Shown here in pieces: positions 25,817 through 36,232 of a stretch of 64,000 bases of DNA. Under the pieces are notes generated by a model. The model searched no databases and was not told the DNA's origin. It worked only from the letters and a program-made list of their open reading frames with translations. Every line of letters starts with the position of its first letter. The first letter of the stretch is position 1. The position numbers and the translations under genes were made by a program. The stretch covers positions 272,264-336,263 of the forward strand of contig NZ_FZNW01000001.1 in NCBI RefSeq assembly GCF_900188115.1. Reading direction: 5' to 3'. The stretch comes from Haloechinothrix alba. Its GTDB lineage: Bacteria > Actinomycetota > Actinomycetes > Mycobacteriales > Pseudonocardiaceae.

Positions 25817-26919
25817 GCGTGAAGGGCCTCTCGTACCACGGCGACGATCGTATCCAGCTGCTCGTCGGTGAGGGCGGCATGCACGGGCAGGGAGAGCACC
25901 TCCCGCGCGGCGGTGGCAGCGACGGGCACGTCCCCGGGCGAGGTGGGTGCGACGAGCGGGTGACCGGTGTAGCAGTCGTAGTCGAAGACCACGCGCGGGT
26001 AGTACACGCCGGTGCCGACGCCGCGCGCCGCCAGGGCGGACGCCAGCTCGTCCCTGGAGAGGTGCGCCTCGGGTCCGATCCGCACGGTGTACTGGTGCCA
26101 GACGTGCGTACGTCCGGGCAGCTCCTCCGGTACCGACACACCCGGTATGCCTGCCAACCCCTCGGACAGCCGCGCCGCGTTGCGCCGCCGGGTCTCGGTC
26201 ATCTCGGGCAGCCGTGCGAGCTGCGGAATGCCGAGCGCGGCATGCAGGTCGGTCATCCGGTAGTTGTTCCCCGGGATCTCGTAGGAGTACCGGGCACGCA
26301 TGCCGTGGTTGCGTAGCATCCGCAACCGGTCGGCCAGCGCGTCCGCGTCGGTCGTGATCATCCCACCTTCGGCTGTGGTGAGGTTCTTGGTGGCGTACAG
26401 GGAGAAACAGCCGAGCCCGTACGAGCCGGCCGGCCTGCCTGCGAACGCCGCCCCGACCGCCTGGGCCGCGTCCTCGACGATGTGCAGGTCGTGCTCGGCT
26501 GCGATCGCTGCCAGCTCGTCCATGCGCGCGGTCTGCCCGTACAGGTGCACCGGCAGCAGCGCGCGGGTACGGCCGGTGACGGCCGCGGCGACGCGTTCCG
26601 GGTCGAGGGTGAGGTCCTCGGCGTCGACGTCGGCGAACCGTACGGTCGCCCCGGCCTGGATCGCCGCGTTGAGCGTGGCGACGAAGGTGAACGGGGACGT
26701 CACGACCTCGTCTCCGGGGCGCAGGCCGAGTGCCTGCAGCGAGGCGGCCAGCGCGGTCGTCCCGCTGTTGACGGCAATGGCGTGCCTGGTTCCCGCGATC
26801 TCCGCGAAACCCTGCTCGAGGCGCCGTACCATCGGCCCCTGCACCAGGGCTCCGGATCGGATGACTTCGGTGACCAGCGGCTCCGCGTCACTGACGTCCA
26901 CGGCGGTTATCGGGATCAT
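25813..26919 (-). CDS. DegT/WecE-type PLP aminotransferase (WbpE-like)
   Basis: 368 residues; start at ATG 26919 (MIPITAVDVSDAE), since the long upstream frame has no homology-like content. PLP lysine in SLYATKNLTTAEGG (about residue 183), cofactor Asp in IVEDAAQAVGAAF, and NYRMTDLHAALGIPQL precede the C-terminal domain. The N-terminal ITAVDVSDAEPLVTEVI matches 3-keto-sugar aminotransferases. Translationally coupled to the Gfo/Idh gene, and divergent from a hexapeptide acyltransferase gene, the third activity needed for a 2,3-diacetamido sugar. Confidence 0.88.
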   Translation of the reverse strand: MIPITAVDVSDAEPLVTEVIRSGALVQGPMVRRLEQGFAEIAGTRHAIAVNSGTTALAASLQALGLRPGDEVVTSPFTFVATLNAAIQAGATVRFADVDAEDLTLDPERVAAAVTGRTRALLPVHLYGQTARMDELAAIAAEHDLHIVEDAAQAVGAAFAGRPAGSYGLGCFSLYATKNLTTAEGGMITTDADALADRLRMLRNHGMRARYSYEIPGNNYRMTDLHAALGIPQLARLPEMTETRRRNAARLSEGLAGIPGVSVPEELPGRTHVWHQYTVRIGPEAHLSRDELASALAARGVGTGVYYPRVVFDYDCYTGHPLVAPTSPGDVPVAATAAREVLSLPVHAALTDEQLDTIVAVVREALHA

Positions 26920-27011
26920 CCGTTCTCGCTCTCTCAAGCTGGGCGTGAGGTCGTGCGGAGAGGCCGGGTGCGGTCCGGTTCGCGATGGCAGCCGATGACA
27001 CGGACGTGCGT

Positions 27012-27023
27012 CACGGTACCGTG
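27012..27023. promoter_or_regulatory. Perfect 12-bp palindrome CACGGTACCGTG in a divergent promoter region
   Basis: Lies in the 243-bp gap between the divergent aminotransferase and acyltransferase genes. Its symmetry and position suit a shared operator, but no regulator gene is adjacent, and palindromes of this size arise by chance in GC-rich DNA. Confidence 0.3.
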
Positions 27024-27162
27024 CCGGTACGCGCGCGCCGGGAACCCGCGTCGCGAGGCACGTCCGTCGCGGGTGGTGCGCGCCGGGTGATGCTTCCCCT
27101 GCCCGAGGTGAATGCCCCGACCGAGGAACGAGACCCCTTGTGGAGAGACGGATCCGACCGCC

Positions 27163-27885
27163 GTGTCCAATCACATCCATGACACCGCCGTGATCGCCGA
27201 TGGCGTGGAGCTCGGTGACGGCAACGTCGTCGGCCCCTACGCCGTCCTCCTGGGGCCCGCGGTGATCGGCGACCGCAACTGGATCGGTCCGCACGTGACG
27301 ATCGGTGCCCCTGCCTCGGACACGGCGGCGCCACACCCCCGTGTCTGGGAACACGGCCCGGCGGGAGATCCGGCGCTCGACGGGTACGGCGTCGCCATCG
27401 GCGACGGCAACCGGATCCGGGAGTACGCCAGCGTGCACCAGGGCACCTGGCGCACGACCCGGCTGGGCAGCGACGGCTATCACCTGCGTGGGGTACACAT
27501 CGCGCACGACTGCGTGGTCGAGGACGGTGTGGTGCTGGGGTCGAACACTGTGCTGGGTGGCCACTGCGAGGTGTGGTCGGAGGCCAACCTGGGGCTGGGA
27601 GTGCTGGCGCACCAGCGCGCCCGTGTCGGACCGGGTGCGATGGTGGGTATGGGCGCGGTCGTGTTGAGCGAGGTCGGGCCGTTCGCGGTGAGCGCGGGTG
27701 TTCCCGCCCGCATCACCGGAATCAATACCGTCGGGCTGACGCGGGCCGGGCTCGACGAGCAGGGGATCGCCATGCTGCGGCCGTACCTGCTCGGCCAGTG
27801 CGCGCTACCGGACGGGGGCGTGCCCGCCTGGGTGGCTGCGCGGCTGGCCGCGTGGGACTCCCGCCCGGAGCGGGGGCGGCGATGA
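27163..27885 (+). CDS. LpxA-like hexapeptide acyltransferase
   Basis: 240 residues from GTG 27163. Coils of the left-handed beta-helix run from residue 6 to about 190 (ADGVELGDGNVVGPYAVL, GDRNWIGPHVTIGAP), interrupted by a loop of about 35 residues carrying PHPRVWEHGPAGDPALDGYGV. GNRIREYASVHQGTWRTT and HIAHDCVVEDGVVLGSN match the LpxA catalytic region, with the candidate His in HIAHD. It ends with a short helical domain. It would acylate a nucleotide-linked amino sugar; the chain length is unknown. Coupled by ATGA to the flippase-like gene. Confidence 0.8.
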   Translation: MSNHIHDTAVIADGVELGDGNVVGPYAVLLGPAVIGDRNWIGPHVTIGAPASDTAAPHPRVWEHGPAGDPALDGYGVAIGDGNRIREYASVHQGTWRTTRLGSDGYHLRGVHIAHDCVVEDGVVLGSNTVLGGHCEVWSEANLGLGVLAHQRARVGPGAMVGMGAVVLSEVGPFAVSAGVPARITGINTVGLTRAGLDEQGIAMLRPYLLGQCALPDGGVPAWVAARLAAWDSRPERGRR

Positions 27886-28871
27886 ACTCGGCCGTGCCGC
27901 GCGCAAGTTCCCTCGCGGAGGTGGAGGCCGAGCGGCCCCCGCGGGGCGGCACGCGCGGGGCGCGCGTCGTCAACGCGCTGCGCTCGCTCGCGGTGGTCGT
28001 GGTCGTCGCCTTCGCCTGCTACTACCTGGCCCGTAACTGGGGCGAGTTCCGGGCGACGATCTCCGGAATCGCGTGGCAGTCCGCCACGCTGTCGCTGCTT
28101 GTGCTGTGCCTGGCCATCGCGGTCACCACCTACGGCTGGCGGGTCATGGTCGACGACATCGGCCCGCCGGTCGGTTACCGGAAGGCCGCGCAGGTCTTCC
28201 TGGTCGGCCAGCTCGGCAAGTACGCGCCGGGTTCGGTATGGCTGTACCTGCTGCAGATGGAGCTGGGCAAGAAGGCAGGCCTGTCCCGCGCACGGGTCTT
28301 CACCGCCGCGCTGGTGCACACGGGTATCGGCCTCGTGATCGGGATGCTGGTCGGGGTGGTCGCGCTGCCGGTCATCCTCGACACCAGCCCCGCCGCCCGG
28401 TGGGTGCTGGTGCTGCTGCCCGTAGGCCTGGTCGCGATGCACCCCGGGATCCTGACCCGGATGACCTCGCTGGTGTTGCGGGTACTGCGCAAGCGCGGGC
28501 TGGATCACCGGCTGCGGATGCCGACCATCGGCAGGATCATCGGTGCCTCGGGCGCGGCCAAGTTCCTGCAGGGACTGCACCTGTGGCTGCTTGCGAACTC
28601 GGTCGGCACGCCCGGCTTGCTGGGGTTGCTGCTGTGCGCAGGCGCCATGTCGCTCGGTATGGCGGCGGGCACGGCCGCGCCGGTCTTCCCGGCGGGGGTG
28701 GGCGCGCGGGAGGGCGTCATCGTGGCGGTCCTCGTGGTCAGTGGTATCGGCGCGGCGCAGGCCGCGGCGTTCGCGGCGGCGTCGAGGGTGATGTTCATCC
28801 TCGCCGATCTGATCACCGCGGCGGGCTCGGTCGCACTCGCTCGGACCGCGTACCGGTCGGGACGGGAGTAG
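27882..28871 (+). CDS. LPG-synthase-type flippase-like membrane protein (UPF0104)
   Basis: 329 residues with about eight membrane segments. GQLGKYAPGSVWLYLLQMELGKKAGLSRARVF is the family signature near residue 110-140, and PAGVGAREGVIVAVLVVSG near 265-285 is the second. Proteins of this domain flip or synthesise lipid-linked products and are common beside glycan genes. Start ATG overlaps the acyltransferase stop (ATGA). The 3' end overlaps the convergent DUF6541-like gene by 59 bp. Confidence 0.82.
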   Translation: MNSAVPRASSLAEVEAERPPRGGTRGARVVNALRSLAVVVVVAFACYYLARNWGEFRATISGIAWQSATLSLLVLCLAIAVTTYGWRVMVDDIGPPVGYRKAAQVFLVGQLGKYAPGSVWLYLLQMELGKKAGLSRARVFTAALVHTGIGLVIGMLVGVVALPVILDTSPAARWVLVLLPVGLVAMHPGILTRMTSLVLRVLRKRGLDHRLRMPTIGRIIGASGAAKFLQGLHLWLLANSVGTPGLLGLLLCAGAMSLGMAAGTAAPVFPAGVGAREGVIVAVLVVSGIGAAQAAAFAAASRVMFILADLITAAGSVALARTAYRSGRE

Positions 28872-30945
28872 GCCGCTCGGCCGTGGTCGTGATCTCGTAG
28901 ATCGCGGCAGCCTCGTTGCGGAACCTCGGCTCGAGGAACGCCAGCGTGTCCAGCTCGGTGAGGCCGGGTTGGCGGTGGTCTCCCGGTGGCAGCGCGAGGT
29001 GCCCGTGGGTGCCGACGATGACCCACCGGACACCGAGCTCGCGTACGGCCCGGCGCACGCGCGGTTCGGTCTCGTAGTCGCGGAAGCGCTCGGCGAGCAG
29101 CCGCGCCCTCGGTGGCTGCAGGGAGTCATCGAAGTGCCCGGCGACCGTGCGCACCCCGGTGAAGGCGTAGGTCCACACGGTACCGTCGTGCCGGTTGTTC
29201 AGGGCCCACTCACCGGGCTGCGCGAGCTCACCGAGCTTGCGCATGGCCTCGATCTCGGCGGCGCTGACCGTCATGTTCACCGGGTTCTCCGGCGGCGGGT
29301 TGCCGTACCGCGGCCCGATCAGCGCGGCGTTGGAGTGCGCGTACAGGCCGTGGGTGAGCACGGCGAACCCGCACAGCAGTGCGGCGCCGATCGTGCCGGA
29401 GCGGGACGTGTGGTGCCCGGCGAACGCGCGGGTGCTCGCGTCCCGCAGCACGGCTTGCAGCTCGGCGAGGCCGTGCGCGGCGAGCACCGTCATCGGTATC
29501 GCCGCGATGGCCATGAACCGGAAGGGGTCGTTCCACCACGGCCGGGTCAGCTCGAGAACCAGCGGATGGTCCGAGATGGCCACCACGAGCCAGGCGAGCC
29601 CGGTCAGCAGGGCGGCGCCGCCGATCCATCGCAGGTTGTGCAGCCGGAGGAGGAACACCAGGCCTGCGAGCAGTGCCGCGGACAGCCACACCTGGGCGGT
29701 GCCGTCGGAGTGCGGGGACGGGATCAGCTGGAACGTCAGCAGTGCACCGACCGCGCCGCTGAAGTCGAAGGGGGCGGGCCACCCCTCGTAGGGGAAGCCG
29801 CTATCGGTGCGCAGGACGGCGGCCGCCAGGTGCGGCGCGGTCAGCAGGCCACCTGCGAGGGCGGCAGCGAGGATCGCCGCGCACTCCGTGCCGACCGATC
29901 GGACGCGCGCCCCGGCGGGGAGTGCTCCTCCCGGCAGGTCGGTCTCGCCTCCCCGCGCGATGCGGAGCCAGCGCTGCGCCAGCATCGGGATCGCGAGCAG
30001 CATCGCGGCGAGCAGCGTCCCCGGGTGGATCACGAGTAGCCCGCAGGCGACCAGCGCGGTGACCAGCCCGGTGTCCCAGCGCACGCGTTCGACGAACCGG
30101 TGGAGCGCGACCACCGCGGCGGGGGTCAGCGCCAGGCCGAGCAGGAACGGGAGCAGCGGGCCACGAGCCATGGACACGTACAGCAGCGTCGCCGGGGCGA
30201 CCGAGACCACCGCGACCATCCCGGCCAGCGTCGCGCGACCGTGGAAGGACCGCACCAGGGTCGCCAGGGACAGCGCGAGCAGGGCGGGCAGCAGGACCGT
30301 GTTGGCGTTGAGTACCCCCGGTACCGCCACGCCGGTGATCGGATGGGCGAGCGTGTATGCCAGCGCGCCGATCAGGTGATAGGCGTGCGGGTAGAACAGC
30401 TCGTTCGCGTCGCCGAACCGGTTGACCGTGGTCATGCCGGTCGCGCTGCCGTCGTGGGTCTCGTGGATGTAGCGGATCCCGTTGGCGTGGAAGGCCGCGT
30501 CGTAGCCCTGCGAGACCGCGGCAAGCGAGCCGAGCCCGTGCAGCACGGTGTAGAGCCCGACCACCGCTGCCGCGACGACACACGCCAGGACGGCGAGGTG
30601 GGCGGTACGGCTCCAAGCCGGTCCCGGGGTGCGCGTTCCGGTGCGCGCACCCCGGCTCTCTCGCCGGGCAGCGAGCCGGTCGTTCAGCCGCCGGGCCAGC
30701 ACCGCGAGCGCGACGGCCACCGCGGTCGCCCCGAGGAGACTCGGCGTGGTGAACGGCAGACCGGCCACAGCCAGCCACGGTCCGGCGAGCCCCGCCACCG
30801 CGAAGGTCAGCAGCGGTGCCGTCCCGGCGAGGACCCACCCGCGTAGCCCGGCGGCCCACCCGGTGGCCAGCCCGGGCGCGATCATCAGCACCAGGTAGAT
30901 CGCGATCGTGCCTGCCGTGGCGGTCGCGGTCATGGTGAGCGGCAC
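28813..30945 (-). CDS. Large polytopic membrane protein, DUF6541-like
   Basis: 710 residues from GTG 30945 with AGGAAG upstream. About 12-14 membrane segments occupy residues 10-520. A conserved loop reads SQGYDAAFHANGIRYI and HPYAYHLIG-like FYPHAYHLIGALAYT, which resembles GT-C glycosyltransferase catalytic loops (an acidic residue after the first membrane helix pair), and the last 170 residues are soluble with WVIVGTHGHL. The actinobacterial DUF6541 family is of unknown function but is regularly found with cell-wall glycan genes. A polyprenyl-phosphate-sugar-dependent transferase is a reasonable guess. Confidence 0.75.
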   Translation of the reverse strand: MPLTMTATATAGTIAIYLVLMIAPGLATGWAAGLRGWVLAGTAPLLTFAVAGLAGPWLAVAGLPFTTPSLLGATAVAVALAVLARRLNDRLAARRESRGARTGTRTPGPAWSRTAHLAVLACVVAAAVVGLYTVLHGLGSLAAVSQGYDAAFHANGIRYIHETHDGSATGMTTVNRFGDANELFYPHAYHLIGALAYTLAHPITGVAVPGVLNANTVLLPALLALSLATLVRSFHGRATLAGMVAVVSVAPATLLYVSMARGPLLPFLLGLALTPAAVVALHRFVERVRWDTGLVTALVACGLLVIHPGTLLAAMLLAIPMLAQRWLRIARGGETDLPGGALPAGARVRSVGTECAAILAAALAGGLLTAPHLAAAVLRTDSGFPYEGWPAPFDFSGAVGALLTFQLIPSPHSDGTAQVWLSAALLAGLVFLLRLHNLRWIGGAALLTGLAWLVVAISDHPLVLELTRPWWNDPFRFMAIAAIPMTVLAAHGLAELQAVLRDASTRAFAGHHTSRSGTIGAALLCGFAVLTHGLYAHSNAALIGPRYGNPPPENPVNMTVSAAEIEAMRKLGELAQPGEWALNNRHDGTVWTYAFTGVRTVAGHFDDSLQPPRARLLAERFRDYETEPRVRRAVRELGVRWVIVGTHGHLALPPGDHRQPGLTELDTLAFLEPRFRNEAAAIYEITTTAERPTPVPTGTRSERVRPSPPR

Positions 30946-31153
30946 GGAGTTGCTTCCTCGGCTACGCGCTGGTTGAGGGCGCCTGCCGGATGAGCCGGAC
31001 GGAGTAGGGCTGCTCCGGTGGACGCAGCGATACTACTCCATATCGATCAGTGGGCGATGACCTGACTCGCGCATGCGCGTGGTGGCCGGAACGGGATGCC
31101 GCGCGCGTCCGGTGGAGTGCGGCACCCGGCGGCGCGCACGCGGTCCACCGCTT

Positions 31154-31196
31154 ACCTACGGTCCCGTAACCTCACAAACCTACGGTCGCGTAACCT
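31154..31196 (+). promoter_or_regulatory. Tandem 19-bp direct repeats ending 6 bp before plsC
   Basis: ACCTACGGTCCCGTAACCT at 31154..31172 and ACCTACGGTCGCGTAACCT at 31178..31196 differ at one base and are centred 24 bp apart, about two helical turns. Each has a TACGG...CGTA dyad. Together they run almost to the ATG at 31203, so a bound regulator would cover both promoter and start. Confidence 0.65.
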
Positions 31197-31202
31197 GGTG
31201 AC

Positions 31203-31907
31203 ATGGCAGAACTCGTGTACCCACCGGTCGTGGCGGCGTGCAAGACGATGTTCCGGGTGCTCGACCTGCGGATACGCCTGGTGGACACCGAGCACATCCC
31301 GCGTACCGGGGGCGCGGTCATCGCGTGCAATCACGTGAGCTACCTGGACTTCATCTTCTGCGGGCTGGGTGCGCTACCCGCCGACCGGTACGTCCGGTTC
31401 ATGGCCAAGCAGCAGATCTTCGAGCACCGCATCGCCGGTCCGCTGATGCGCGGCATGCACCACATCCCCGTGGACCGGGAGGCCGGCCAGGCCTCGTACG
31501 ACGAGGCCGTGGACCGGCTGCGTGCCGGTCAGGTGGTCGGGGTCTTCCCGGAGGCGACGATCAGCCGCTCATTCACCGTCAAGGGCCTCAAGACCGGGGC
31601 CGTGCGGATGGCAGCCGACGCCGGAGTGCCGCTGGTGCCGATAGCCCTGTGGGGCACGCAGCGGCTGTGGACGAAGGGCAGGCCACGCAAGCTGGCCCAG
31701 CGGCACGTGCCGGTGGAGATCCATGTCGGGGCGGCGAGTTACCCGGACCCGGGCGACGACGTGGCCGGGGCCACGGATGACCTGCGGGCTCGTATGCAAA
31801 CACTGCTGGACGAGGCGCAGCGCGCCTACCCGGACGCGCCCGGCGAAGGGGAGCAACCGTGGTGGCTTCCCGCGCATCTCGGTGGTGCCGCCCCGCTGCC
31901 GGAGTGA
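31203..31907 (+). CDS. plsC: 1-acylglycerol-3-phosphate acyltransferase family protein
   Basis: 234 residues. The acyltransferase motif I NHVSYLDF (HxxxxD) is at residues about 43-50 and motif III VGVFPEATIS at about 110-119 supplies the glycerol-phosphate site; the middle motif HHIPVDRE is present. PlsC acylates lysophosphatidic acid to phosphatidic acid at the membrane; close family members acylate other lipids. Start at ATG 31203; the ribosome site is weak because tandem repeats (a likely operator) reach to within 6 bp of the ATG. Confidence 0.87.
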   Translation: MAELVYPPVVAACKTMFRVLDLRIRLVDTEHIPRTGGAVIACNHVSYLDFIFCGLGALPADRYVRFMAKQQIFEHRIAGPLMRGMHHIPVDREAGQASYDEAVDRLRAGQVVGVFPEATISRSFTVKGLKTGAVRMAADAGVPLVPIALWGTQRLWTKGRPRKLAQRHVPVEIHVGAASYPDPGDDVAGATDDLRARMQTLLDEAQRAYPDAPGEGEQPWWLPAHLGGAAPLPE

Positions 31908-31915
31908 TCCCCGCG

Positions 31916-32731
31916 TCAGAACCAGCGCTCGAGTACCTGGGCGACACCGTCCTCGGTGTTCGGCGCGGTGATCTCGTCGGCGACGGCATGCACGTGCGGG
32001 TGGGCGTTCGCCACGGCCACGCCGTGCCCGGCCCACTCCAGCATCGCGATGTCGTTGGGCATGTCGCCGAACGCGAGCACGCCGGTGGGATCGATGTCGT
32101 ACCAGCTCGCGACCTCGGCCAGGCCGGTCGCCTTGGTGACCGCGACGGCGGATATCTCGATGAGCCCGGCGTTGCTCGAGTAGGTGACCGCGACGGCGTC
32201 GTCGAGCACCGCTCGCGCGGCCTCGGCCATCTCGTCCGAGGTCATCCGCTCATCGCTGGCGAGAAGCTTGATCGCCGGGTGACCGAGCACCTCGCCCCGT
32301 GTCACGAACGTTCCGCCGGTGTCGTCGCCCCAGGGGTTGTGGAACTCGCTCTCGATGACCACCTGGGCCACGCTGGTGTCGTAGGCGCAGGAGCCCGCTC
32401 GCTCCGCTCCGAAGCGGGCGCGGGGCAGGATCTGTGCGAGGGCGTCGGCGACATCGTGGAGCAGCACGGGATCGAGTCCGCGCGTGCTGAGAACCCGGTC
32501 GGCGCCGATGTCGTAGAGCACGGCGCCGTTGGCGCAGACGGCGTAGCCGGTTACCCCGCCCGGCCCGGCGATCGCGGGGATCCACCGCGGAGGGCGCCCG
32601 CTGACCAGAACGAACGGGACGCCCTCCTGGTGGACGTTGCGCAGCGCGGCCTTCGTGCGGGGCGTGAACGTCTGCAGTGGCGTGATCAGGGTGCCGTCCA
32701 CGTCGGAGGCGATCAGCTGGGGTCGGTGCAC
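31916..32731 (-). CDS. HAD hydrolase, Cof/YbiV-like phosphatase
   Basis: 271 residues from GTG 32731 (VHRPQLIASDVDGTL). Catalytic motif I ASDVDGTLITP (two Asp), motif II LVSGRPP, a cap domain of about 100 residues inserted after about residue 85 (type IIB as in Cof proteins), and motif IV GDMPNDIAMLEWAG. The conserved Lys for motif III is in VTKATGLAEVA. Such enzymes dephosphorylate sugars or cofactors; substrate not known. The frame extends further upstream to 32821 but without homology-like sequence. Convergent with plsC. Confidence 0.88.
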   Translation of the reverse strand: MHRPQLIASDVDGTLITPLQTFTPRTKAALRNVHQEGVPFVLVSGRPPRWIPAIAGPGGVTGYAVCANGAVLYDIGADRVLSTRGLDPVLLHDVADALAQILPRARFGAERAGSCAYDTSVAQVVIESEFHNPWGDDTGGTFVTRGEVLGHPAIKLLASDERMTSDEMAEAARAVLDDAVAVTYSSNAGLIEISAVAVTKATGLAEVASWYDIDPTGVLAFGDMPNDIAMLEWAGHGVAVANAHPHVHAVADEITAPNTEDGVAQVLERWF

Positions 32732-32890
32732 AGTATGTGGCCCTCGCGGGTGACTCGTGGGACTCTCCGGACGTTCACGGTACCGTCGGTTCGGGGCCGC
32801 ATCGGGTGCTGTGGCGAACATCGCAGCTCAGAGCGTCGACCTCGGGTAACGGCGAGGCGGGGGTCACCCTGATGAGGCAGAGACGATACT

Positions 32891-33781
32891 GTGCCAGCCG
32901 TGCGGGCCGGCATTGTGATCTTGACTGAGGACAGGTGGTGGTCTGGCGAGCCCAAATGGCGAGCAGCCGAAGAGTTGGGTTTCGACCACGCCTGGACCTA
33001 TGACCATCTCGGGTGGCGTTCGCTCGTCGACGGGCCGTGGTTCTCCGCGATCCCCACCCTGACGGCAGCGGCGATGGTCACCGAGCAGATCGAGCTCGGC
33101 ACGTTCGTCGCCTCGCCCAACTTCCGGCATCCGGTCCCGTTCGCCAGGGAGCTGATGACCCTGGACGACATCTGCGACGGGCGGCTGCTGTGCGGCGTCG
33201 GCGCCGGTGGCCAGGGCTACGACCGGGCCGTGTTCGGGGAGGGCGAGATGCCACCCGCCCAGCGGGTGGACCGATTCACCGAGTTCGTTGAAGCGCTCGA
33301 CGGCCTGCTGACGCGGGACGAGTTCGACTACTCGGGCGAGTACTACACCGCTGCGGGAGCCCGGAACCTGCCGGGATGCGTGCGGCATCCGAGGGTTCCG
33401 TTCGTGGTCGCCGCGAACAACCCGCGCTCGCTGCGCCTGGCCGCCCGGTTCGGAGGGGGCTGGGTCACCACGGGGCATCCCAGCGAGGACCTGGACGGCT
33501 GGTGGCGCGGGGTCGCCGACATCGCAGGCGAGTTCAACCGTGCCGCCGAGCAGGTCGACAGGGATCCGGGGGAGGTTCGTCGCTATCTGAGCCTTGACGC
33601 GGCTCCCGTGTATTCGCTTACCTGTGTGGACACGTTCACGGAGGCTGCAGAGAAAGCACACAAGCTGGGGTTTACCGATGTCGTCGTGCATTGGCCGCGG
33701 TCCGCCGAGCCGTACGCTGGGCGGGAAGCGGTCCTCGAGCGCGTCGCCGACGAAGTACTCGAGGAGGTCCGGGATCTGTGA
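32891..33781 (+). CDS. F420-dependent LLM-class oxidoreductase
   Basis: 296 residues from GTG 32891. TIM-barrel luciferase-like family: AEELGFDHAWTYDHLGW in the N-terminal strands, LMTLDDICDGRLLCGVGAGGQGYD as the cofactor-binding pattern, and FVVAANNPRSLRLAARFGGGWVTTG near residue 175-200. Members use reduced F420 or FMN for hydride transfer to varied substrates. The stop overlaps the hydrolase start by GTGA, so the two act together as a small operon; a substrate link is inferred from coupling only. Confidence 0.85.
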   Translation: MPAVRAGIVILTEDRWWSGEPKWRAAEELGFDHAWTYDHLGWRSLVDGPWFSAIPTLTAAAMVTEQIELGTFVASPNFRHPVPFARELMTLDDICDGRLLCGVGAGGQGYDRAVFGEGEMPPAQRVDRFTEFVEALDGLLTRDEFDYSGEYYTAAGARNLPGCVRHPRVPFVVAANNPRSLRLAARFGGGWVTTGHPSEDLDGWWRGVADIAGEFNRAAEQVDRDPGEVRRYLSLDAAPVYSLTCVDTFTEAAEKAHKLGFTDVVVHWPRSAEPYAGREAVLERVADEVLEEVRDL

Positions 33782-34641
33782 ATGAAGCGACAATCGCCAA
33801 GGACAGCGACATGCGTGCACCTGTATCCGGCACGGTAGATCGAGCCGACGGGGCGCAGTTGCGATGGTGGCGAACCGGTCACGGCGAGCCGGTGGTGCTT
33901 GTGCACGGCTCGTTCGACGATCATCAGAGCTGGTCCCCGCTGGTATCGCAGCTTTCCGGGCGTGCCGACCTGACCAGCTACGACCGGCGTGGGCACAGCG
34001 CGAGCAGCGAACCACGCGGCCAGGGAAGTATCCGGGCGGACGCCGAGGATCTTCTCTCCGTGCTGGACACCGTGGTCGGTGGGCCCGCGCACCTGGTGGG
34101 GCATTCGTACGGAGCATCGGTGGTCTTGCTGGCCGCGGTGTTGCGCAGGGATGCGGTACGCAGTGTGGCGGTCTACGAGCCACCGCTGTACGGGCTGCTC
34201 GACCACAACCCGGTGGCGAAGGTGTTCGGCGCGGAGACCGGTGTGTGGATGGCGCACGCCGCTGAGCTGATCCGCTCGGGCAACCCGGGCCAGGGGGCGC
34301 GGGTGTACGTGGAGAAGGTCGGTATCGGCAAGGGCAGCTGGGAAGGCCTGTTCACCAGGGAGCAGCGCATGACCATGGTGTCCAACGCCTACACCTGGCT
34401 GGACCAGTACAACGACCCCAGCGGGCGGTCGGTGGATATCGGGACGCTGTCCTGGGCGCGCTTCCCGATCACACTGGTCGCGGGCGAGCGGAGCTGGGAG
34501 CTGAACAAGCTGGTGATCTCCGAGCTCGCGGAGCGGCTGCCGCTTGCCCGCAACGTCACGCTGCCGGGCGCGGGCCACGCCGGGCACCTCACGCATCCTG
34601 CCGAGCTCGCGGCGGCCCTCGCCCCTCAGCTCCGCGCCTGA
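33778..34641 (+). CDS. Alpha/beta hydrolase, small-molecule type
   Basis: 287 residues from GTG 33778. Oxyanion region VLVHGSFDDHQSW, Arg-Gly-His pattern SYDRRGHSAS, nucleophile Ser in LVGHSYGASVV (about residue 109) and base His in GAGHAGHLTHP (about 266-270); the acid is probably an Asp or Glu in LVAGERSWELN. The fold is clear but the substrate is not. Translationally coupled to the F420 oxidoreductase gene. Its end is followed by 119 bp before glf. Confidence 0.85.
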   Translation: MNEATIAKDSDMRAPVSGTVDRADGAQLRWWRTGHGEPVVLVHGSFDDHQSWSPLVSQLSGRADLTSYDRRGHSASSEPRGQGSIRADAEDLLSVLDTVVGGPAHLVGHSYGASVVLLAAVLRRDAVRSVAVYEPPLYGLLDHNPVAKVFGAETGVWMAHAAELIRSGNPGQGARVYVEKVGIGKGSWEGLFTREQRMTMVSNAYTWLDQYNDPSGRSVDIGTLSWARFPITLVAGERSWELNKLVISELAERLPLARNVTLPGAGHAGHLTHPAELAAALAPQLRA

Positions 34642-34721
34642 GGCCCTCGGTGGCCACCGGGCGGCGTCTCTGAGGTGCCCTGCGGGGCTGGGTATCGCGG
34701 GGTGCGTCGGTGGTCGGGTAG

Positions 34722-35990
<1,269 letters not shown>

Positions 35991-36232
35991 TGGGCACCCC
36001 GGCACCCCGTGTCGGGTGACACGACACCTCGTGTTGGGCGCGAGGACACTGTGGATAATCAACACAGCGTGCCCCCACGCCGTACTCGCCTTCTTGAGAC
36101 ACGGGTGGGTGATCCCGACAATCACGCATGGTGACGGCATGTTGCCACATGTGATGCCCGTGACGCGCGTGAATGCGCGAGATGTACGTTATCCGCAATA
36201 CGGCACAGCGAACCGGCCGGAGGATCAGGGTG

